Shown here: in pieces, positions 1 through 9,017 of the stretch | Numbering within the stretch: position 1 is the stretch's first letter | Layout of the letters: each line of letters begins with the position of its first letter | Origin: Streptomyces sp. MMG1121 | GTDB lineage: Bacteria > Actinomycetota > Actinomycetes > Streptomycetales > Streptomycetaceae | Direction: 5' to 3' | Assembly (NCBI RefSeq): GCF_001280015.1 | Contig: NZ_LGDV01000188.1 | Span: 1-64,000, forward strand | DNA length: 64,000 bases | Notes under the pieces: model-generated | What the model saw: only the letters and a program-made list of their open reading frames with translations | Told to the model about the DNA's origin: nothing | The model's database searches: none | Made by a program: the position numbers and the translations under genes

Positions 1-156
1 CCCGGCCCCGCCTCTTCGCCCACCCCGGCCCCCACGGACACCACGGTCGCCCCGCCGCCCACGCCGCCTGCCACGTCCGACCCCTGCACCGCGTACCCGT
101 ACTACTGCGGCTGGGGCGGAGGGGGTTACGGGGGCGGCGGGCACCACCACCGCTGA
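1..156 (+). CDS. Pro/Thr-rich protein, C-terminal end only (partial)
   Basis: Frame 1 is open from the window edge to a TGA at 154-156. The 51 visible residues are a low-complexity Pro/Thr/Ala stretch, then a short Tyr/Cys segment (CTAYPYYCGWG) and a Gly-rich tail ending in GGGGHHHR. This looks like the disordered C-terminus of a secreted or surface protein. The start and any domain lie outside the window, so no function can be assigned. It converges on the universal stress protein gene with a 1-base gap. Confidence 0.6.
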   Translation, partial: PGPASSPTPAPTDTTVAPPPTPPATSDPCTAYPYYCGWGGGGYGGGGHHHR

Positions 157-157
157 C

Positions 158-649
158 TCAGGGGTGGTGCGGTGGCGGTGGCGGGATCGTGCCCAGCGGA
201 GGGGCTGGTTCCGGCCACACCAGCAGCACCGGACAGGGCGCGTGGTCGACGGCGAACCGGACCGCCGGGCCCAGGCTGTGCGGCCCGAGCCGGGAGCGGT
301 CCCCGTCGCGGGCCAGCACCAGCAGATCGGCGCCGGCGCAGGCGGCCACCACCTCCCGCTCGACCCGCCCCGACCGCTCCTCGCGCACACACGGCAGGCC
401 CAGCCGTCCGGCCGCCGCGTCGAGCAACTCGGCCGCCGACCTCCCGCCGAGCGCCTCCAACCGGTCGCCCGGATCCAGCTCCGGGTGCCCGCGTCCGAGC
501 AGTCCCGCGAACGCGCCGTGCGCGAGCCCCGGCACCTCGGTCCCGCTGACGTGCAGCAGGACCACCTCGGCGCCGTCCGGCGCGTGGGCGCGCACGGCGT
601 CCACGCAGGCGGGCCAGGTGCCCTCGACGAGCCAGGCGATCACACGCAT
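158..649 (-). CDS. Universal stress protein (UspA) family
   Basis: The 163-residue protein has the alternating beta/alpha pattern of one Usp domain: an N-terminal VIAWLVEG strand, a central EVVLLHVSG strand, then ADLLVLARDGD and a C-terminal CPVLLVWPEP strand. Usp proteins are cytoplasmic stress proteins, often nucleotide binding. The usual GxxGxxxGS(V) ATP-binding tail is poorly kept (SRLGPHSLGPAV), so ATP binding is doubtful. The ATG at 649 is preferred because AGGGAGG lies 8 bases upstream; an in-frame GTG at 676 is an alternative. It follows the ArsB-like gene by 34 bases and is probably co-transcribed with it. It ends in a Pro/His tail. Confidence 0.8.
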   Translation of the reverse strand: MRVIAWLVEGTWPACVDAVRAHAPDGAEVVLLHVSGTEVPGLAHGAFAGLLGRGHPELDPGDRLEALGGRSAAELLDAAAGRLGLPCVREERSGRVEREVVAACAGADLLVLARDGDRSRLGPHSLGPAVRFAVDHAPCPVLLVWPEPAPPLGTIPPPPPHHP

Positions 650-683
650 CCGGTCGGCCTCCCTCGGCGCACGCACGGAACCC

Positions 684-1937
684 TCAGAGAACCTGTAGCG
701 ACCCCCACAGTGCCACCACCGCGGCGGCCAGGGAGAACGGCACGGCGATCAGGCCCAGCCGGGTGAACTCGCCGAGATCCACGCCATGGTCGTGCTGATG
801 CACGATCCGCCGCCACAACAGCGTCGCCAGCGACCCGGCGTAGGTCAGGTTCGGGCCGATGTTCACGCCGAGCAGCACCGCCAGCACCGCGCCCGGACCG
901 GCCGGCGCAGCCAGCGGCAGCAGGACCAGCACCGCGGGCAGATTGTTGATCAGGTTCGCCAGGACGGCGGCCAGCGCGGCGATCCCGAGCAGCGCGGGCA
1001 GCGCGGTGCCGCCCGGTACCACCTGCCCGAGGACGTCCGCGAGCCCGTTGTCGACGACCGCCCGCACCACGATGCCCAGCGCCAGCACGAACGCGAGAAA
1101 CGCGGGCGCGGCGGCCCGTACGACGCTCAGCCCGGTCGCCTGCCGCCGCACCAGCGCCCGCCCGGCCAGCACCAGCGCACCCGCCGCCGCGACCCAGGCC
1201 GGCTGCACCCCGAACGCCGAGGCCACCACGAACCCGGCGAGCGTGCAGGCCACGGTGACCAGGGCGAACAGGGGCAGCCGCGGCGCCTCGCCGGGGTCCT
1301 GGCCCACCGGTGCCGCCGCCGCGAGGTCACGGGCGAAGAACCACCGGAACACCCCGTACTCGGCGCCGATCGCCACCAGCCACGGCAGCGCCATCAGCGC
1401 CGCGAACCGGGTGAAGCTCAGCCCGCTCGCCGCGAATGCCAGCAGGTTCGTCAGATTCGACACCGGCAGCAGCAGCGACGCCGTGTTCGACAGATGCGTA
1501 CAGGCGTAGATGTGCGGCTTCGGGCGTACGCCGGTCCGCGCGGCCGTGGCGAAGACCACCGGGGTGAGCAGCACGATCGTGGCGTCCAGGCTGAGGACGG
1601 CGGTGATGGCGGACGCCAGCGCGAAGACCGCCGTCAGCAGCCGCACCGGCCGGCCCGCCGCCCAGCGGGCCATCCACGCACCGCACGCCTGGAACAGCCC
1701 CTCCACGTCGCAGAAGTGGGCGAGCACCAGCACGGCCGCCAGGAAGCCGACCACCGGGCCGAGCCGCTCCGCCTCGGCCCGGGCGTGGTCCAGCGAGATC
1801 GCCCCGGTGGCGACCGCGATCCCGGCGGCGGGGACGGCCATGACCGCCTCCGGCCAGCCGAAGGGCCGTACGACGGCGAAGGCGAGCACGGCGACGAGGA
1901 GTAGGGCGGACAGCGCTTCGGCGAGCGGGGTGTTCAG
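684..1937 (-). CDS. ArsB/SLC13-type ion permease
   Basis: This is a polytopic membrane protein with about 11 hydrophobic segments and the conserved SLDATIVLLTPV and LINNLPAVLVLLPL motifs of the ArsB/NhaD (ion transporter) superfamily. It probably moves arsenite or another anion, or exchanges it for protons; the substrate cannot be read from sequence. The first conventional start is GTG at 1889, but the frame stays open upstream to CTG at 1937. That adds a typical family N-terminus (NTPLAEALSALLLVAV) and sits 6 bases after GGAAGGA, while an in-frame TGA lies seven codons further up. I therefore favour a CTG start. It is upstream of the Usp gene; no arsR or arsC is adjacent. Confidence 0.8.
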   Translation of the reverse strand: MNTPLAEALSALLLVAVLAFAVVRPFGWPEAVMAVPAAGIAVATGAISLDHARAEAERLGPVVGFLAAVLVLAHFCDVEGLFQACGAWMARWAAGRPVRLLTAVFALASAITAVLSLDATIVLLTPVVFATAARTGVRPKPHIYACTHLSNTASLLLPVSNLTNLLAFAASGLSFTRFAALMALPWLVAIGAEYGVFRWFFARDLAAAAPVGQDPGEAPRLPLFALVTVACTLAGFVVASAFGVQPAWVAAAGALVLAGRALVRRQATGLSVVRAAAPAFLAFVLALGIVVRAVVDNGLADVLGQVVPGGTALPALLGIAALAAVLANLINNLPAVLVLLPLAAPAGPGAVLAVLLGVNIGPNLTYAGSLATLLWRRIVHQHDHGVDLGEFTRLGLIAVPFSLAAAVVALWGSLQVL

Positions 1938-2000
1938 GACGGGTCCTTCCGGAAACGATCACACGGTGCCCGCCCATGAAAACAGACGATCCTGAACAGC

Positions 2001-3242
2001 TCAGGAGGACTGGCTGCCCGCCGCGCCCAGGAAGTCCGCCCAGCCGCCCACCGGGGACTGCCCGGGCACCAGGGTGCGCAACTTGCGCAGCACCGCCTGG
2101 TCCTGCGCCTCCAGCCAGTGCACGAGCTGCTTGAACGACACGAAGCGCACGTCGTCGCCGTGGGCGGCCATCTTCCCGATCGCCTCCTCGACGGCGTCCA
2201 TGTAGATGCCGCCGTTCCAGCGCTCGAAGTGGTTGCCGATGAAGAAGGGGGCGCGGTTGGTCGTATAGGCGCGCTGGAAGCCGGCGACATAGGCGTCGCG
2301 GGCTTGGGTGCGCCAGGCGTCGTACTGGGCGCGGTCACCGGTCGGATTGCCGCCGGACTGGTTGAACATCATGTTGTAGTCCATCGAGAGCACCTGGAAG
2401 TTGTGCCCCGGAAAGGGGATGGACTGCAGCGGGAAGTCCCAGATCTTTCCGCCCTGCACCTTGCCGGGCCAGATCTGCAGCCCGCCGGGGGAGCTGGCGT
2501 CGTACTTCCAGCCGAGCGCGGCCGCGGTGGGCAGCAGATTGGACTGGCCCTCCAGGCAGGGGGTGCGGCCGCCGATCAGCTCCTTGTGGTAGTCGAAGGG
2601 CAGCGGGTCGAGGTCCGTGAAGCCGGTGTTGGTCTTCCACTGCGTCACGAAGCCCATGGCCTGGTCGATCTCGCTGCGCCACTCGGCCGGGGACCAGTTG
2701 CGCACCCCGGTCGCCCCGCAGAAGTGCCCGTTGAAGTGGGTGCCTATCTCGTGGCCCTCCAGCCAGGCGGAGCGCACTTGCTGGAGCGTGGCGTGGATGT
2801 GCCGGTCGGCGAGGTAGCCGATGGCGGAGGCGCCGACCGCGTGCTGCGGCGGGCGGTACAGGTTCTTCTTGGACTCGGGCAGGGCGTAGATGCCGCTGAG
2901 GAAGAACGTCATCTTGGCGCCGTGGTCGGCGGCGACCTTGCGGAACCGGGAGAACAGCTGGTTGCTCAGCTCGCCCGCGCCGTCCCAGGAGAACACCACG
3001 AACTGCGGGGGCTTCTGGCCCGGCTTCAGCCGGTCCGGCGTCGGCTGGTGCGGCTGGGCGCCGGTGTCGGCGGTGGAGCCGTCGCCGATCGGCTTCGCCG
3101 GCCGGGCCTGCGCGGTGCCCTTGCCGTCCGAGTCCGAGCCGCCGACCGAGAGGCCGGTGCCGGAGGAGCACGCGGCCAGCGTGCCCAGGGCGCCCGCCGC
3201 CGCGCCCGCCGTCAGCACCCGCCTGCGTGAGATCCCGCTCAT
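2001..3242 (-). CDS. Secreted NodB/polysaccharide-deacetylase-like Tat lipoprotein
   Basis: The 413-residue protein has a twin-arginine signal (SRRRVL, residues 5-10) and a lipobox LAAC with Cys25, so it is probably exported folded and lipid anchored. Residues ~80-390 resemble the NodB deacetylase fold. Motif 1 is altered to FSWDGAG (Asp87) instead of TFDDG, while the metal-binding HxxxH motif is kept as H169-F-N-G-H173. The family removes acyl groups from cell-wall or extracellular polysaccharides; the altered motif 1 makes catalysis uncertain. The ATG at 3242 has GGGGA four bases upstream. It is a single gene with about 200 bases to the next upstream gene. Confidence 0.8.
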   Translation of the reverse strand: MSGISRRRVLTAGAAAGALGTLAACSSGTGLSVGGSDSDGKGTAQARPAKPIGDGSTADTGAQPHQPTPDRLKPGQKPPQFVVFSWDGAGELSNQLFSRFRKVAADHGAKMTFFLSGIYALPESKKNLYRPPQHAVGASAIGYLADRHIHATLQQVRSAWLEGHEIGTHFNGHFCGATGVRNWSPAEWRSEIDQAMGFVTQWKTNTGFTDLDPLPFDYHKELIGGRTPCLEGQSNLLPTAAALGWKYDASSPGGLQIWPGKVQGGKIWDFPLQSIPFPGHNFQVLSMDYNMMFNQSGGNPTGDRAQYDAWRTQARDAYVAGFQRAYTTNRAPFFIGNHFERWNGGIYMDAVEEAIGKMAAHGDDVRFVSFKQLVHWLEAQDQAVLRKLRTLVPGQSPVGGWADFLGAAGSQSS

Positions 3243-3383
3243 CTTGTCCCCGAGTTTCTTCTCGCGGCCCTCTGCGGGGCCTGCTCACCGTGCGATCGAC
3301 GAGTTCGATTGCGGGAGCCGGAAGAAAGATCGCGGCCTGCGGCGGCTGTTGCCGTCCTGTGACAGTTGTGGCGCGCTCATGAC

Positions 3384-3418
3384 GAACCCCGCTGCCCTGG
3401 CCTCGGGCAGCGGGGTTC
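3384..3418 (-). terminator. Intrinsic terminator hairpin after the DUF4232 lipoprotein gene
   Basis: A perfect 14-bp stem (arms 3384-3397 and 3405-3418, GAACCCCGCTGCCC and its complement) encloses a 7-base loop. It lies 22 bases beyond the lipoprotein stop on the minus strand and upstream of the deacetylase gene, so it should separate the two transcripts. Confidence 0.8.
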
Positions 3419-3439
3419 TCTGGACGGCGTCTGCGCAGG

Positions 3440-4141
3440 TCAGGGCGCCGAACCGGGGGCGAGCACCGACAGGAAGACGGATGAGGAGTTCCCGCCCACG
3501 GGCACCGCGCCGCCCGCCCACGCGACCTTCAGGGAGTCGCGCTCGTCCGGCGGTGTGACCAGCAGCGCGGCCGGGGTGGCCGTCTTGGCGCCGCTGATTC
3601 CGGGGTTGGAGAAGGTCAGCCCCGCCCAAGCGCTCTGCCCCGGCTTGAGCGTGATCGTCACCGGGGAGCCCGACTCGCGCTTGGGATCCGGGCCGAGCTG
3701 GCCGCCGGAGGCGGTCACGAACGCCGCGCCCGGAAAACCGTGCACGGTGCAGGTGCGGGCTGATTGGTTGGTGAACACGACCGGGAAGTTCTCCTGGCCG
3801 GCCCCCGGGTCGTTGCGGCCCACGGAGGCGCGCAGCTCCGAGGTGTGGCAGCGGGAACTCGCGGCGGGGGCCGTGGTCGGACCGCCGCCCTGCGACGCCG
3901 AGCCCCGCGGGGCGGGCGACGAGGCGGTGCCGGTGGAGCCGGAGGTGGCGGCGGTCGGCGCGGACGTGGCGGACACCGGGCTCTGGGTGCCGTCCGTCGC
4001 GGGCGCGGCCGTACCGGACGAGATGACAGCGGGGGTGCTGTGGTGCGTGTTGCTGTTTCCACAGGCGGTCAGGAGGCCCAGCACGGCGAACGTACCGACG
4101 AGCAGGGCCCCGTGCCGCGCGGACCGGGGTGCGTACACCAT
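3440..4141 (-). CDS. DUF4232 lipoprotein
   Basis: The 233-residue protein has a short signal and lipobox (LLTAC, Cys27), then a Thr/Ser/Ala/Gly/Pro-rich linker (residues ~30-95), and a C-terminal DUF4232 domain (~100-233). Features of that domain include CHTSELRASVG, VVFTNQSARTCTVHGFPG and LKPGQSAWAGLTFSN. DUF4232 is an immunoglobulin-like extracellular domain common in actinobacterial lipoproteins; its function is unknown. The ATG at 4141 gives the signal peptide directly and has AGGAG 11 bases upstream. A longer in-frame reading to 4342 overlaps the kinase gene and is unlikely to be used. A strong hairpin follows at 3384-3418. Confidence 0.85.
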   Translation of the reverse strand: MVYAPRSARHGALLVGTFAVLGLLTACGNSNTHHSTPAVISSGTAAPATDGTQSPVSATSAPTAATSGSTGTASSPAPRGSASQGGGPTTAPAASSRCHTSELRASVGRNDPGAGQENFPVVFTNQSARTCTVHGFPGAAFVTASGGQLGPDPKRESGSPVTITLKPGQSAWAGLTFSNPGISGAKTATPAALLVTPPDERDSLKVAWAGGAVPVGGNSSSVFLSVLAPGSAP

Positions 4142-4292
4142 GTCGCTCAACACTCCTGGATGGTCAGGGCACGCGACAGGACGCGTGCGTGCGGCGCCGA
4201 GTGCGCCGTCATCACCTTCCGATGCGCACAGCGCCCGAAAAGTTCGGCACACGCAGGGTTCATTCCCCGCCGTGACCTCCGGCAGGCGTGCC

Positions 4293-5687
4293 TCAGCCCA
4301 CGCGCAGCGAACGGAGTATCCCGTCGGTGGCGTCCCCGGCACCCCGCTCGCGCACCTGTACGTACACCTGCGGCTGGCCGGCGCCGTCCGCCGGGGCCAG
4401 CGCGGACTCCGTGACCGAACCGCCGTCCGGACAGCCGCTCCAGGCCCGCACCAGTCCGCGGAAGCCGGCGTCGGCGAAGCTGCGGCTGCCCGAGTAGCGG
4501 CAGCCGGAGTGCGTGAGGACCTTCACCTTCCCCGTGACGTCGCCGTGCTCGCTCACCCCGACGAACACCCCGTCCACGGCCTTGCCCAGATCGGACCACC
4601 GGGTCAGGTCGTCGGCGACCACCAGCCCCGGTTCGTGCCCCTTGGCCAGCCCCAGCACGCTCGGGTCCCAGCCGGAGTCGCGCAGCTCGCGGCCCCAGCC
4701 CGCGGGCACCCGCACGACGACCCGTCCGGTCGCGTCCGTCACCTGCGTCCCGTCCGGGGAGCCCCCGCGGTGCAGGACGACGGTCACCGCGACCGCGGCC
4801 ACCGCGGCGGCGAGGAGCGCGGCCAGCGACAGCGTCACGACGTTCAGCCGGCCGCGCACGCCGTCCAGCCGCCGCGCGCCGGACGCCGTCCCCGCAGGGA
4901 CCGCCGCCAGCCGGTCCAGCTCCTGCGCGAACACCTGCGCGCCGGGCCAGCGCCGCTCCCGGTCCGGCTCCAGCGCCCGCAGCAGCGCCCGCTCCACGTC
5001 CTCGCCGAGGTCCGGCCGCAGCCGCCGGGGTGCCACGACCTTGCCCGGGGAGCCCGGCACGGTCCCGGTGAGCAGCTCGTAACCCACCGCGCCCAGGCTG
5101 TAGACGTCGGCCCGCTCGTCGATGCCCTCGCCGGGCTCGGCCTGCTCCGGCGGCTGATAGCCCGCCGAACCCGCGGCCAGGGTGAGCACCGAGGCCTGCG
5201 CGAGGCTCTTGGCCAGCCCCAGGTCGGCCAGCAGCACCCGCCGGGTGCCGTCCGGCGCGGTGTGCAGCAGCACGTTGGTCGGCTTGATGTCGCGGTGCAC
5301 GATGCCCGCCTCGTGCAGCGCGGCGGCGCCGCGCGCGGCCTCCGCGGTCAGCGCCAGCGCGTCCCGCACCGGCAGCGGGCCGTCCGCCAGCAGATCGGCG
5401 AGGGTCCCGCCGTCGGCGTACTCCATCACGAAGTACGGCCTGCCGTCCGGGAGTTGACCGATGTCGTAGACCTGTACGAGGCGGCCCGAGCCGGCCCGGC
5501 GCAGCAGCCTCGCCTCGGACAGGAAGCGCTCCCTGATGTCGAGCCGGTGCGCCCAGTTCTCCGCGAGGACCTTCACCGCGACGGGGGCCTGGAGCTCTTC
5601 GTCGTGCGCGAGCCACACCGTGGCGAAGGCGCCGCTGCCCAGCGGCCGTTCGAGGCGGTAGCGGCCGATCCGCTCCAGGGAGTGCAT
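4293..5687 (-). CDS. Membrane Ser/Thr protein kinase (PknB type)
   Basis: The 464-residue protein has a Hanks-type kinase domain (residues 10-265): glycine loop GSGAFATV (17-24), catalytic Lys39 in VAVKVL, and catalytic loop HRDIKPTN with Asp133. The Mg-binding motif is DLG (155-157) rather than DFG, a change seen in some active kinases. A single membrane segment spans about 282-305, and a ~155-residue extracellular domain follows that carries no PASTA repeats. It probably signals from outside the membrane to cytoplasmic targets. It is divergent from the ECF sigma gene, with only 47 bases between the starts, which suggests shared regulation or a functional link (inference). Confidence 0.9.
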   Translation of the reverse strand: MHSLERIGRYRLERPLGSGAFATVWLAHDEELQAPVAVKVLAENWAHRLDIRERFLSEARLLRRAGSGRLVQVYDIGQLPDGRPYFVMEYADGGTLADLLADGPLPVRDALALTAEAARGAAALHEAGIVHRDIKPTNVLLHTAPDGTRRVLLADLGLAKSLAQASVLTLAAGSAGYQPPEQAEPGEGIDERADVYSLGAVGYELLTGTVPGSPGKVVAPRRLRPDLGEDVERALLRALEPDRERRWPGAQVFAQELDRLAAVPAGTASGARRLDGVRGRLNVVTLSLAALLAAAVAAVAVTVVLHRGGSPDGTQVTDATGRVVVRVPAGWGRELRDSGWDPSVLGLAKGHEPGLVVADDLTRWSDLGKAVDGVFVGVSEHGDVTGKVKVLTHSGCRYSGSRSFADAGFRGLVRAWSGCPDGGSVTESALAPADGAGQPQVYVQVRERGAGDATDGILRSLRVG

Positions 5688-5734
5688 ACGACTATCATGC
5701 CTGGCCTGAGATCGACTCGAAGGGGGGCCCGTCC

Positions 5735-6283
5735 GTGCAGGACCAGTCGCCGATGGAAGACCTCGCCCGGCAGGCCGCGGCGGGCGACAGCACTGCCCTG
5801 GACCGGCTGCTGGCCGAGATCCGGCCGGAGGTCCTGAGGCGCTGCGCGCGCTTCCTCCCCTGCCGGGAGGACGCCGAGGAGGCCGCCCAGGACGTGCTGC
5901 TCCAGGTGGCCCGGCACATCACCGCGTTCGAGGGCCGCAGCCGCTTCGGCACCTGGCTGTACACCGTGGTCGCCAACTGCTGCCGGCAGAAGTACCGCGA
6001 GCTGAAGCGGCGCGCCGCCGAGCAGCCCGCGACCATCGAGCCCGCGTACGCCGTCGACCCGCGCACCACCAGCGTCATCGCCGGCTCCCGGGTGGATCTG
6101 CTGGAGGCGCTGGAACGGCTGGAGCGCACGCACCCGCACCTGGTCGCGCCGCTGGTCTACCGCGACATCTGCCAGTTGGAGTACGCCGAGGTCGCCGAGC
6201 GCGTCGGCATTCCGCTCGGCACCCTCAAGTCCCGTCTGCACGAGGCCCGCAAGCAGGTACGGCCCTGGCTGGCCGGCGGCTGA
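5735..6283 (+). CDS. ECF-subfamily RNA polymerase sigma factor
   Basis: The 182-residue protein has region 2 (residues ~15-90: DAEEAAQDVLLQVARHI, then FGTWLYTVVANCCRQKYR, typical of region 2.4) and region 4 (~115-175: LVYRDICQLEYAEVAERVGIPLGTLKSRLHEARKQVR helix-turn-helix). It would direct RNA polymerase to a small stress or envelope regulon. The GTG at 5735 has AAGGGGGG upstream. No anti-sigma gene lies downstream; the divergent Ser/Thr kinase is the nearest candidate partner. The target promoters cannot be read from this window. Confidence 0.9.
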   Translation: MQDQSPMEDLARQAAAGDSTALDRLLAEIRPEVLRRCARFLPCREDAEEAAQDVLLQVARHITAFEGRSRFGTWLYTVVANCCRQKYRELKRRAAEQPATIEPAYAVDPRTTSVIAGSRVDLLEALERLERTHPHLVAPLVYRDICQLEYAEVAERVGIPLGTLKSRLHEARKQVRPWLAGG

Positions 6284-6356
6284 GCCGCGCCCCGGCCGGC
6301 CGGGACCGTCCGGGGCCCGGCCCGCAGACGGACCGGACGCCGGGAACCGCCGACCC

Positions 6357-6432
6357 GGCGCGGCGCCAGGGCGTGCGCGGTCGCGCGGGGCGGTGTCGGA
6401 CACAGGGCTGGCGCGGCGCCAGGGCGTGCGCG
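6357..6432. repeat. Two exact 23-bp direct repeats between convergent genes
   Basis: Positions 6357-6379 and 6410-6432 are identical over 23 bases, 53 bases apart. Each contains the palindromic core GGCGCC. They lie in the 234-base gap between the sigma factor and the convergent phosphatase gene, and no gene is seen there. Confidence 0.75.
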
Positions 6433-6517
6433 ACAAGGGCTGCCGCCGCATGCCCCGACCAGCCGCGCGGTGCCGCGGCCGACGGACCGCGCAGCGCGGC
6501 ACCGCCCCGCGGCGCGG

Positions 6518-8905
6518 TCACCCGTGGTCCTCCTCCTCGAACAGCGGCAGTTCCGCCCAGATCGTCTTGCCCTCCGGGGTGTGCCGGCTGCCCCAGCGCT
6601 GGGTGAGCTGGGCGACCAGCAGCAGACCCCGACCGCCCTCGTCGAAGATCTTGGCCCGGCGCAGGTGCGGGGCGGTGTGGCTGGTGTCGGACACCTCGCA
6701 GATCAGCGTGGCCGCGTCGTGGATCAGCCGCAGCCGGATGGGGTGCGAGCCGTACCGGATGGCGTTCGTGACCAGCTCGCTGACCACCAGCTCCGCCGTG
6801 AACGCCGCCTCGCTCAGCCCCCAGGTGTCCAACCGCTCCACGACCTGCTTGCGGACCGGCGCCACCAGCGCCGGGTCGGCCGGGATGTCCCAGGTGGCCA
6901 CCTGGGAGGGGGGCAGGCCCCGGGTGCGGGCGAGCAGCAGCGCCACGTCGTCGGGGGCGCCCCCGGCCGGCAGCAGGGCGTGCAGGACCCTGTCACAGAT
7001 CGCGTCGAGGGAGTCCGTGTCCGTCTTGAGCGCCTCGTACAGCAGCCGGCGGGCGGCGTCCCCGTCCCGCTCCCCGGACATCACGAGGCCGTCGGTGTAC
7101 AGGGCGAGGACACTGCCCTCGGGCAGCCCCACCTCGGTGGACTCGAAGGGCAGTCCGCCCAGGCCCAGCGGGGGACCGGCGGGCACGTCCAGCAGACGCG
7201 GCCGGTCTCCCGGCCGGCGCAGCACCGGCGGCGGATGCCCGGCGCGGGCCAGGGTGCAGCGCCGTGACACCGGGTCGTAGACCGCGTACAGGCAGGTCGC
7301 GCCGACCTCGCCGGGGCTGCCGTCGCCGCCGGACTCCTCCGAGAGCCGCACCACCAGGTCGTCCAGATGGGTGAGCAGTTCGTCCGGGGCGAGGTCGATG
7401 TCGGCGAGGGTGCGTACGGCGGTGCGCAGCCGGCCCATGGTGGCCGAGGCCTGCACCCCGTGCCCGACGACGTCCCCGACGACCATCGCGACCCGCATCC
7501 CGGACAGCGGGATCACATCGAACCAGTCGCCGCCCACCCCGGCCCGCGCGGCCGGCAGATAGCGGGAGGACGCCTCCAGCGCGGCCGTGCGCGGCAGGGT
7601 GCGGGGCAGCAGGCTGCGCTGGAGCGCGAGGGCGGTCTCCCGCTCGCGGGAGTAGCGGCGCGCGTTGTCGACGCAGACGGCGGCGCGGGCGGTGATCTCC
7701 TCCGCCAGCAGCACGTCGTCCGCGGTGAACGGGTCCGGGCGCCGGTGCCGGATGAGGACCGCGACCCCGAGGGTGAGCCCGCGCGCCTGGATCGGCACCG
7801 ACATCGAGGAGTGCATGCCGAACTCCTTCACGCGCCTGCCCCGCGTGGTGTGCCAGGTCAGCCAGTCGTCGATGTCCCCCTCGACCACCGAGGCGACGAT
7901 CGTGTGGCCCGCGGTCAGCGAGTCGGCCTGCGGGGAGCCGGCCGGGTACTCCTCGGCCTGCCCGGGACGGATCACCGCCTCCGGCACCTGTGGGTGCACC
8001 GACTGGTGGGCGATCCGCCGCAGTTGCACCGGCGCCGTGATGCGGGCCGGGGGCTCGCCGCCGTGTGCCTGCGGGTCGAGCAGGTCGATGGTGACGAAGT
8101 CGGCGAGTGCGGGCACGCACACGTCCGCCAGCTCCTGGGCCGTCCGGGTGACGTCCAGCGTGCTGCCGATGCGCACGCTCGCCTCGTTCACCAGCTGCAG
8201 CCGCTGCCGGGCCCGGTAGTTGTCGGTGATGTCGTGCGCGGCCAGACACACCCCGCGCACCCGGCCCGCGCCGTCCCGGACGGGGGCGATCCGGGCGAGC
8301 CAGGCGTGGGCGTGGTCCCCGCGGCCGGTGCGGCTGGAGGCCTGCACGTCGTCCGGCCGGCCGGTGGTCAGCACCCGGAGCATGGCCTGTTCCAGTTCCT
8401 CGCTCTGCGGCCTGCCGCCGATCTCCGCGAGCCTGAGACCCCGTACCCGCTCCTCCGGCAGCCCGATGACGTCGGACATGGCGTCGTTCATCCGGCGCAG
8501 CCTGAGCGCGCCGTCGAAGACGGCGAGCGCGCACGGTGACTGGATCAGGCCCGCCTCGGCCAGCGGGTCGCCCGCGGCGGGCTGCTCGCCGCCGGTCAGC
8601 GGGGTGACCACGAGCCAGTCCCCGGCGCGTCCGTCGCGGGGCGGCCGGCGGTGGGCGAGCACCCAGACCGGGACCGTACGCCCGTCCTGGTGGCGCAATC
8701 CGACCGTGCCCGTCCAGCGGGCGTCCCTCGGGACGGACGGGGGGTCGTCCCCGGCCAGCAGCCGGGCGGCGGGGCGGCCCAGGACCGCCTGCGCGGGGTG
8801 GCCGAGCAGGCGTCGCGCACCCTCGTTCCACTCCACCAGCGTTCCGTCGTCGTCGATGACGGCCCGGGCCGTCGCCGCCTCGTCGAACGGATAGACCCGG
8901 CTCAT
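6518..8905 (-). CDS. PAS-PAS-GAF SpoIIE phosphatase with C-terminal HATPase domain
   Basis: The 795-residue signalling protein has, in order: PAS (residues ~8-90, ARAVIDDDGTLVEWNEGARRLLG), PAS (~140-260), GAF (~275-435), an SpoIIE/PP2C serine phosphatase domain (~455-660; GGDWFDVIPL and VVGDVVGHG keep the metal-binding Asp residues), and an RsbW-like HATPase domain (~680-795; LVVSELVTNAIRYG N-box, GRGLLLV G-box). Such proteins act in partner-switching control of sigma factors by dephosphorylating anti-anti-sigma proteins and binding or phosphorylating partners. ATG 8905 is chosen for GGGAG 8 bases upstream; GTG 8932 is an alternative. No anti-anti-sigma gene is adjacent. Confidence 0.88.
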   Translation of the reverse strand: MSRVYPFDEAATARAVIDDDGTLVEWNEGARRLLGHPAQAVLGRPAARLLAGDDPPSVPRDARWTGTVGLRHQDGRTVPVWVLAHRRPPRDGRAGDWLVVTPLTGGEQPAAGDPLAEAGLIQSPCALAVFDGALRLRRMNDAMSDVIGLPEERVRGLRLAEIGGRPQSEELEQAMLRVLTTGRPDDVQASSRTGRGDHAHAWLARIAPVRDGAGRVRGVCLAAHDITDNYRARQRLQLVNEASVRIGSTLDVTRTAQELADVCVPALADFVTIDLLDPQAHGGEPPARITAPVQLRRIAHQSVHPQVPEAVIRPGQAEEYPAGSPQADSLTAGHTIVASVVEGDIDDWLTWHTTRGRRVKEFGMHSSMSVPIQARGLTLGVAVLIRHRRPDPFTADDVLLAEEITARAAVCVDNARRYSRERETALALQRSLLPRTLPRTAALEASSRYLPAARAGVGGDWFDVIPLSGMRVAMVVGDVVGHGVQASATMGRLRTAVRTLADIDLAPDELLTHLDDLVVRLSEESGGDGSPGEVGATCLYAVYDPVSRRCTLARAGHPPPVLRRPGDRPRLLDVPAGPPLGLGGLPFESTEVGLPEGSVLALYTDGLVMSGERDGDAARRLLYEALKTDTDSLDAICDRVLHALLPAGGAPDDVALLLARTRGLPPSQVATWDIPADPALVAPVRKQVVERLDTWGLSEAAFTAELVVSELVTNAIRYGSHPIRLRLIHDAATLICEVSDTSHTAPHLRRAKIFDEGGRGLLLVAQLTQRWGSRHTPEGKTIWAELPLFEEEDHG

Positions 8906-8997
8906 CGTCGCCGCTCCCAAGCGCACACTCACAGTGAACAGGTGGCACCACTCGCGTTCCAGCGTAGTGCTTCACGCACTCCCGTGAACCGTGACCC

Positions 8998-9017
8998 CCG
9001 CCCGGCCGGCCGGGCGG
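8998..9017. repeat. 20-bp perfect palindrome upstream of the phosphatase gene
   Basis: Arms 8998-9007 (CCGCCCGGCC) and 9008-9017 are exact complements with no spacer. The site lies between the divergent phosphatase (start 8905) and GH2 (start 9171) genes. It may be an operator, but all-GC palindromes of this kind also arise by chance in such DNA. Confidence 0.4.

Noticed and set aside
3366..5837. 823-residue open frame on the plus strand
   Set aside because: It is the antisense shadow of the lipoprotein and kinase genes, has no domain and runs through a terminator.
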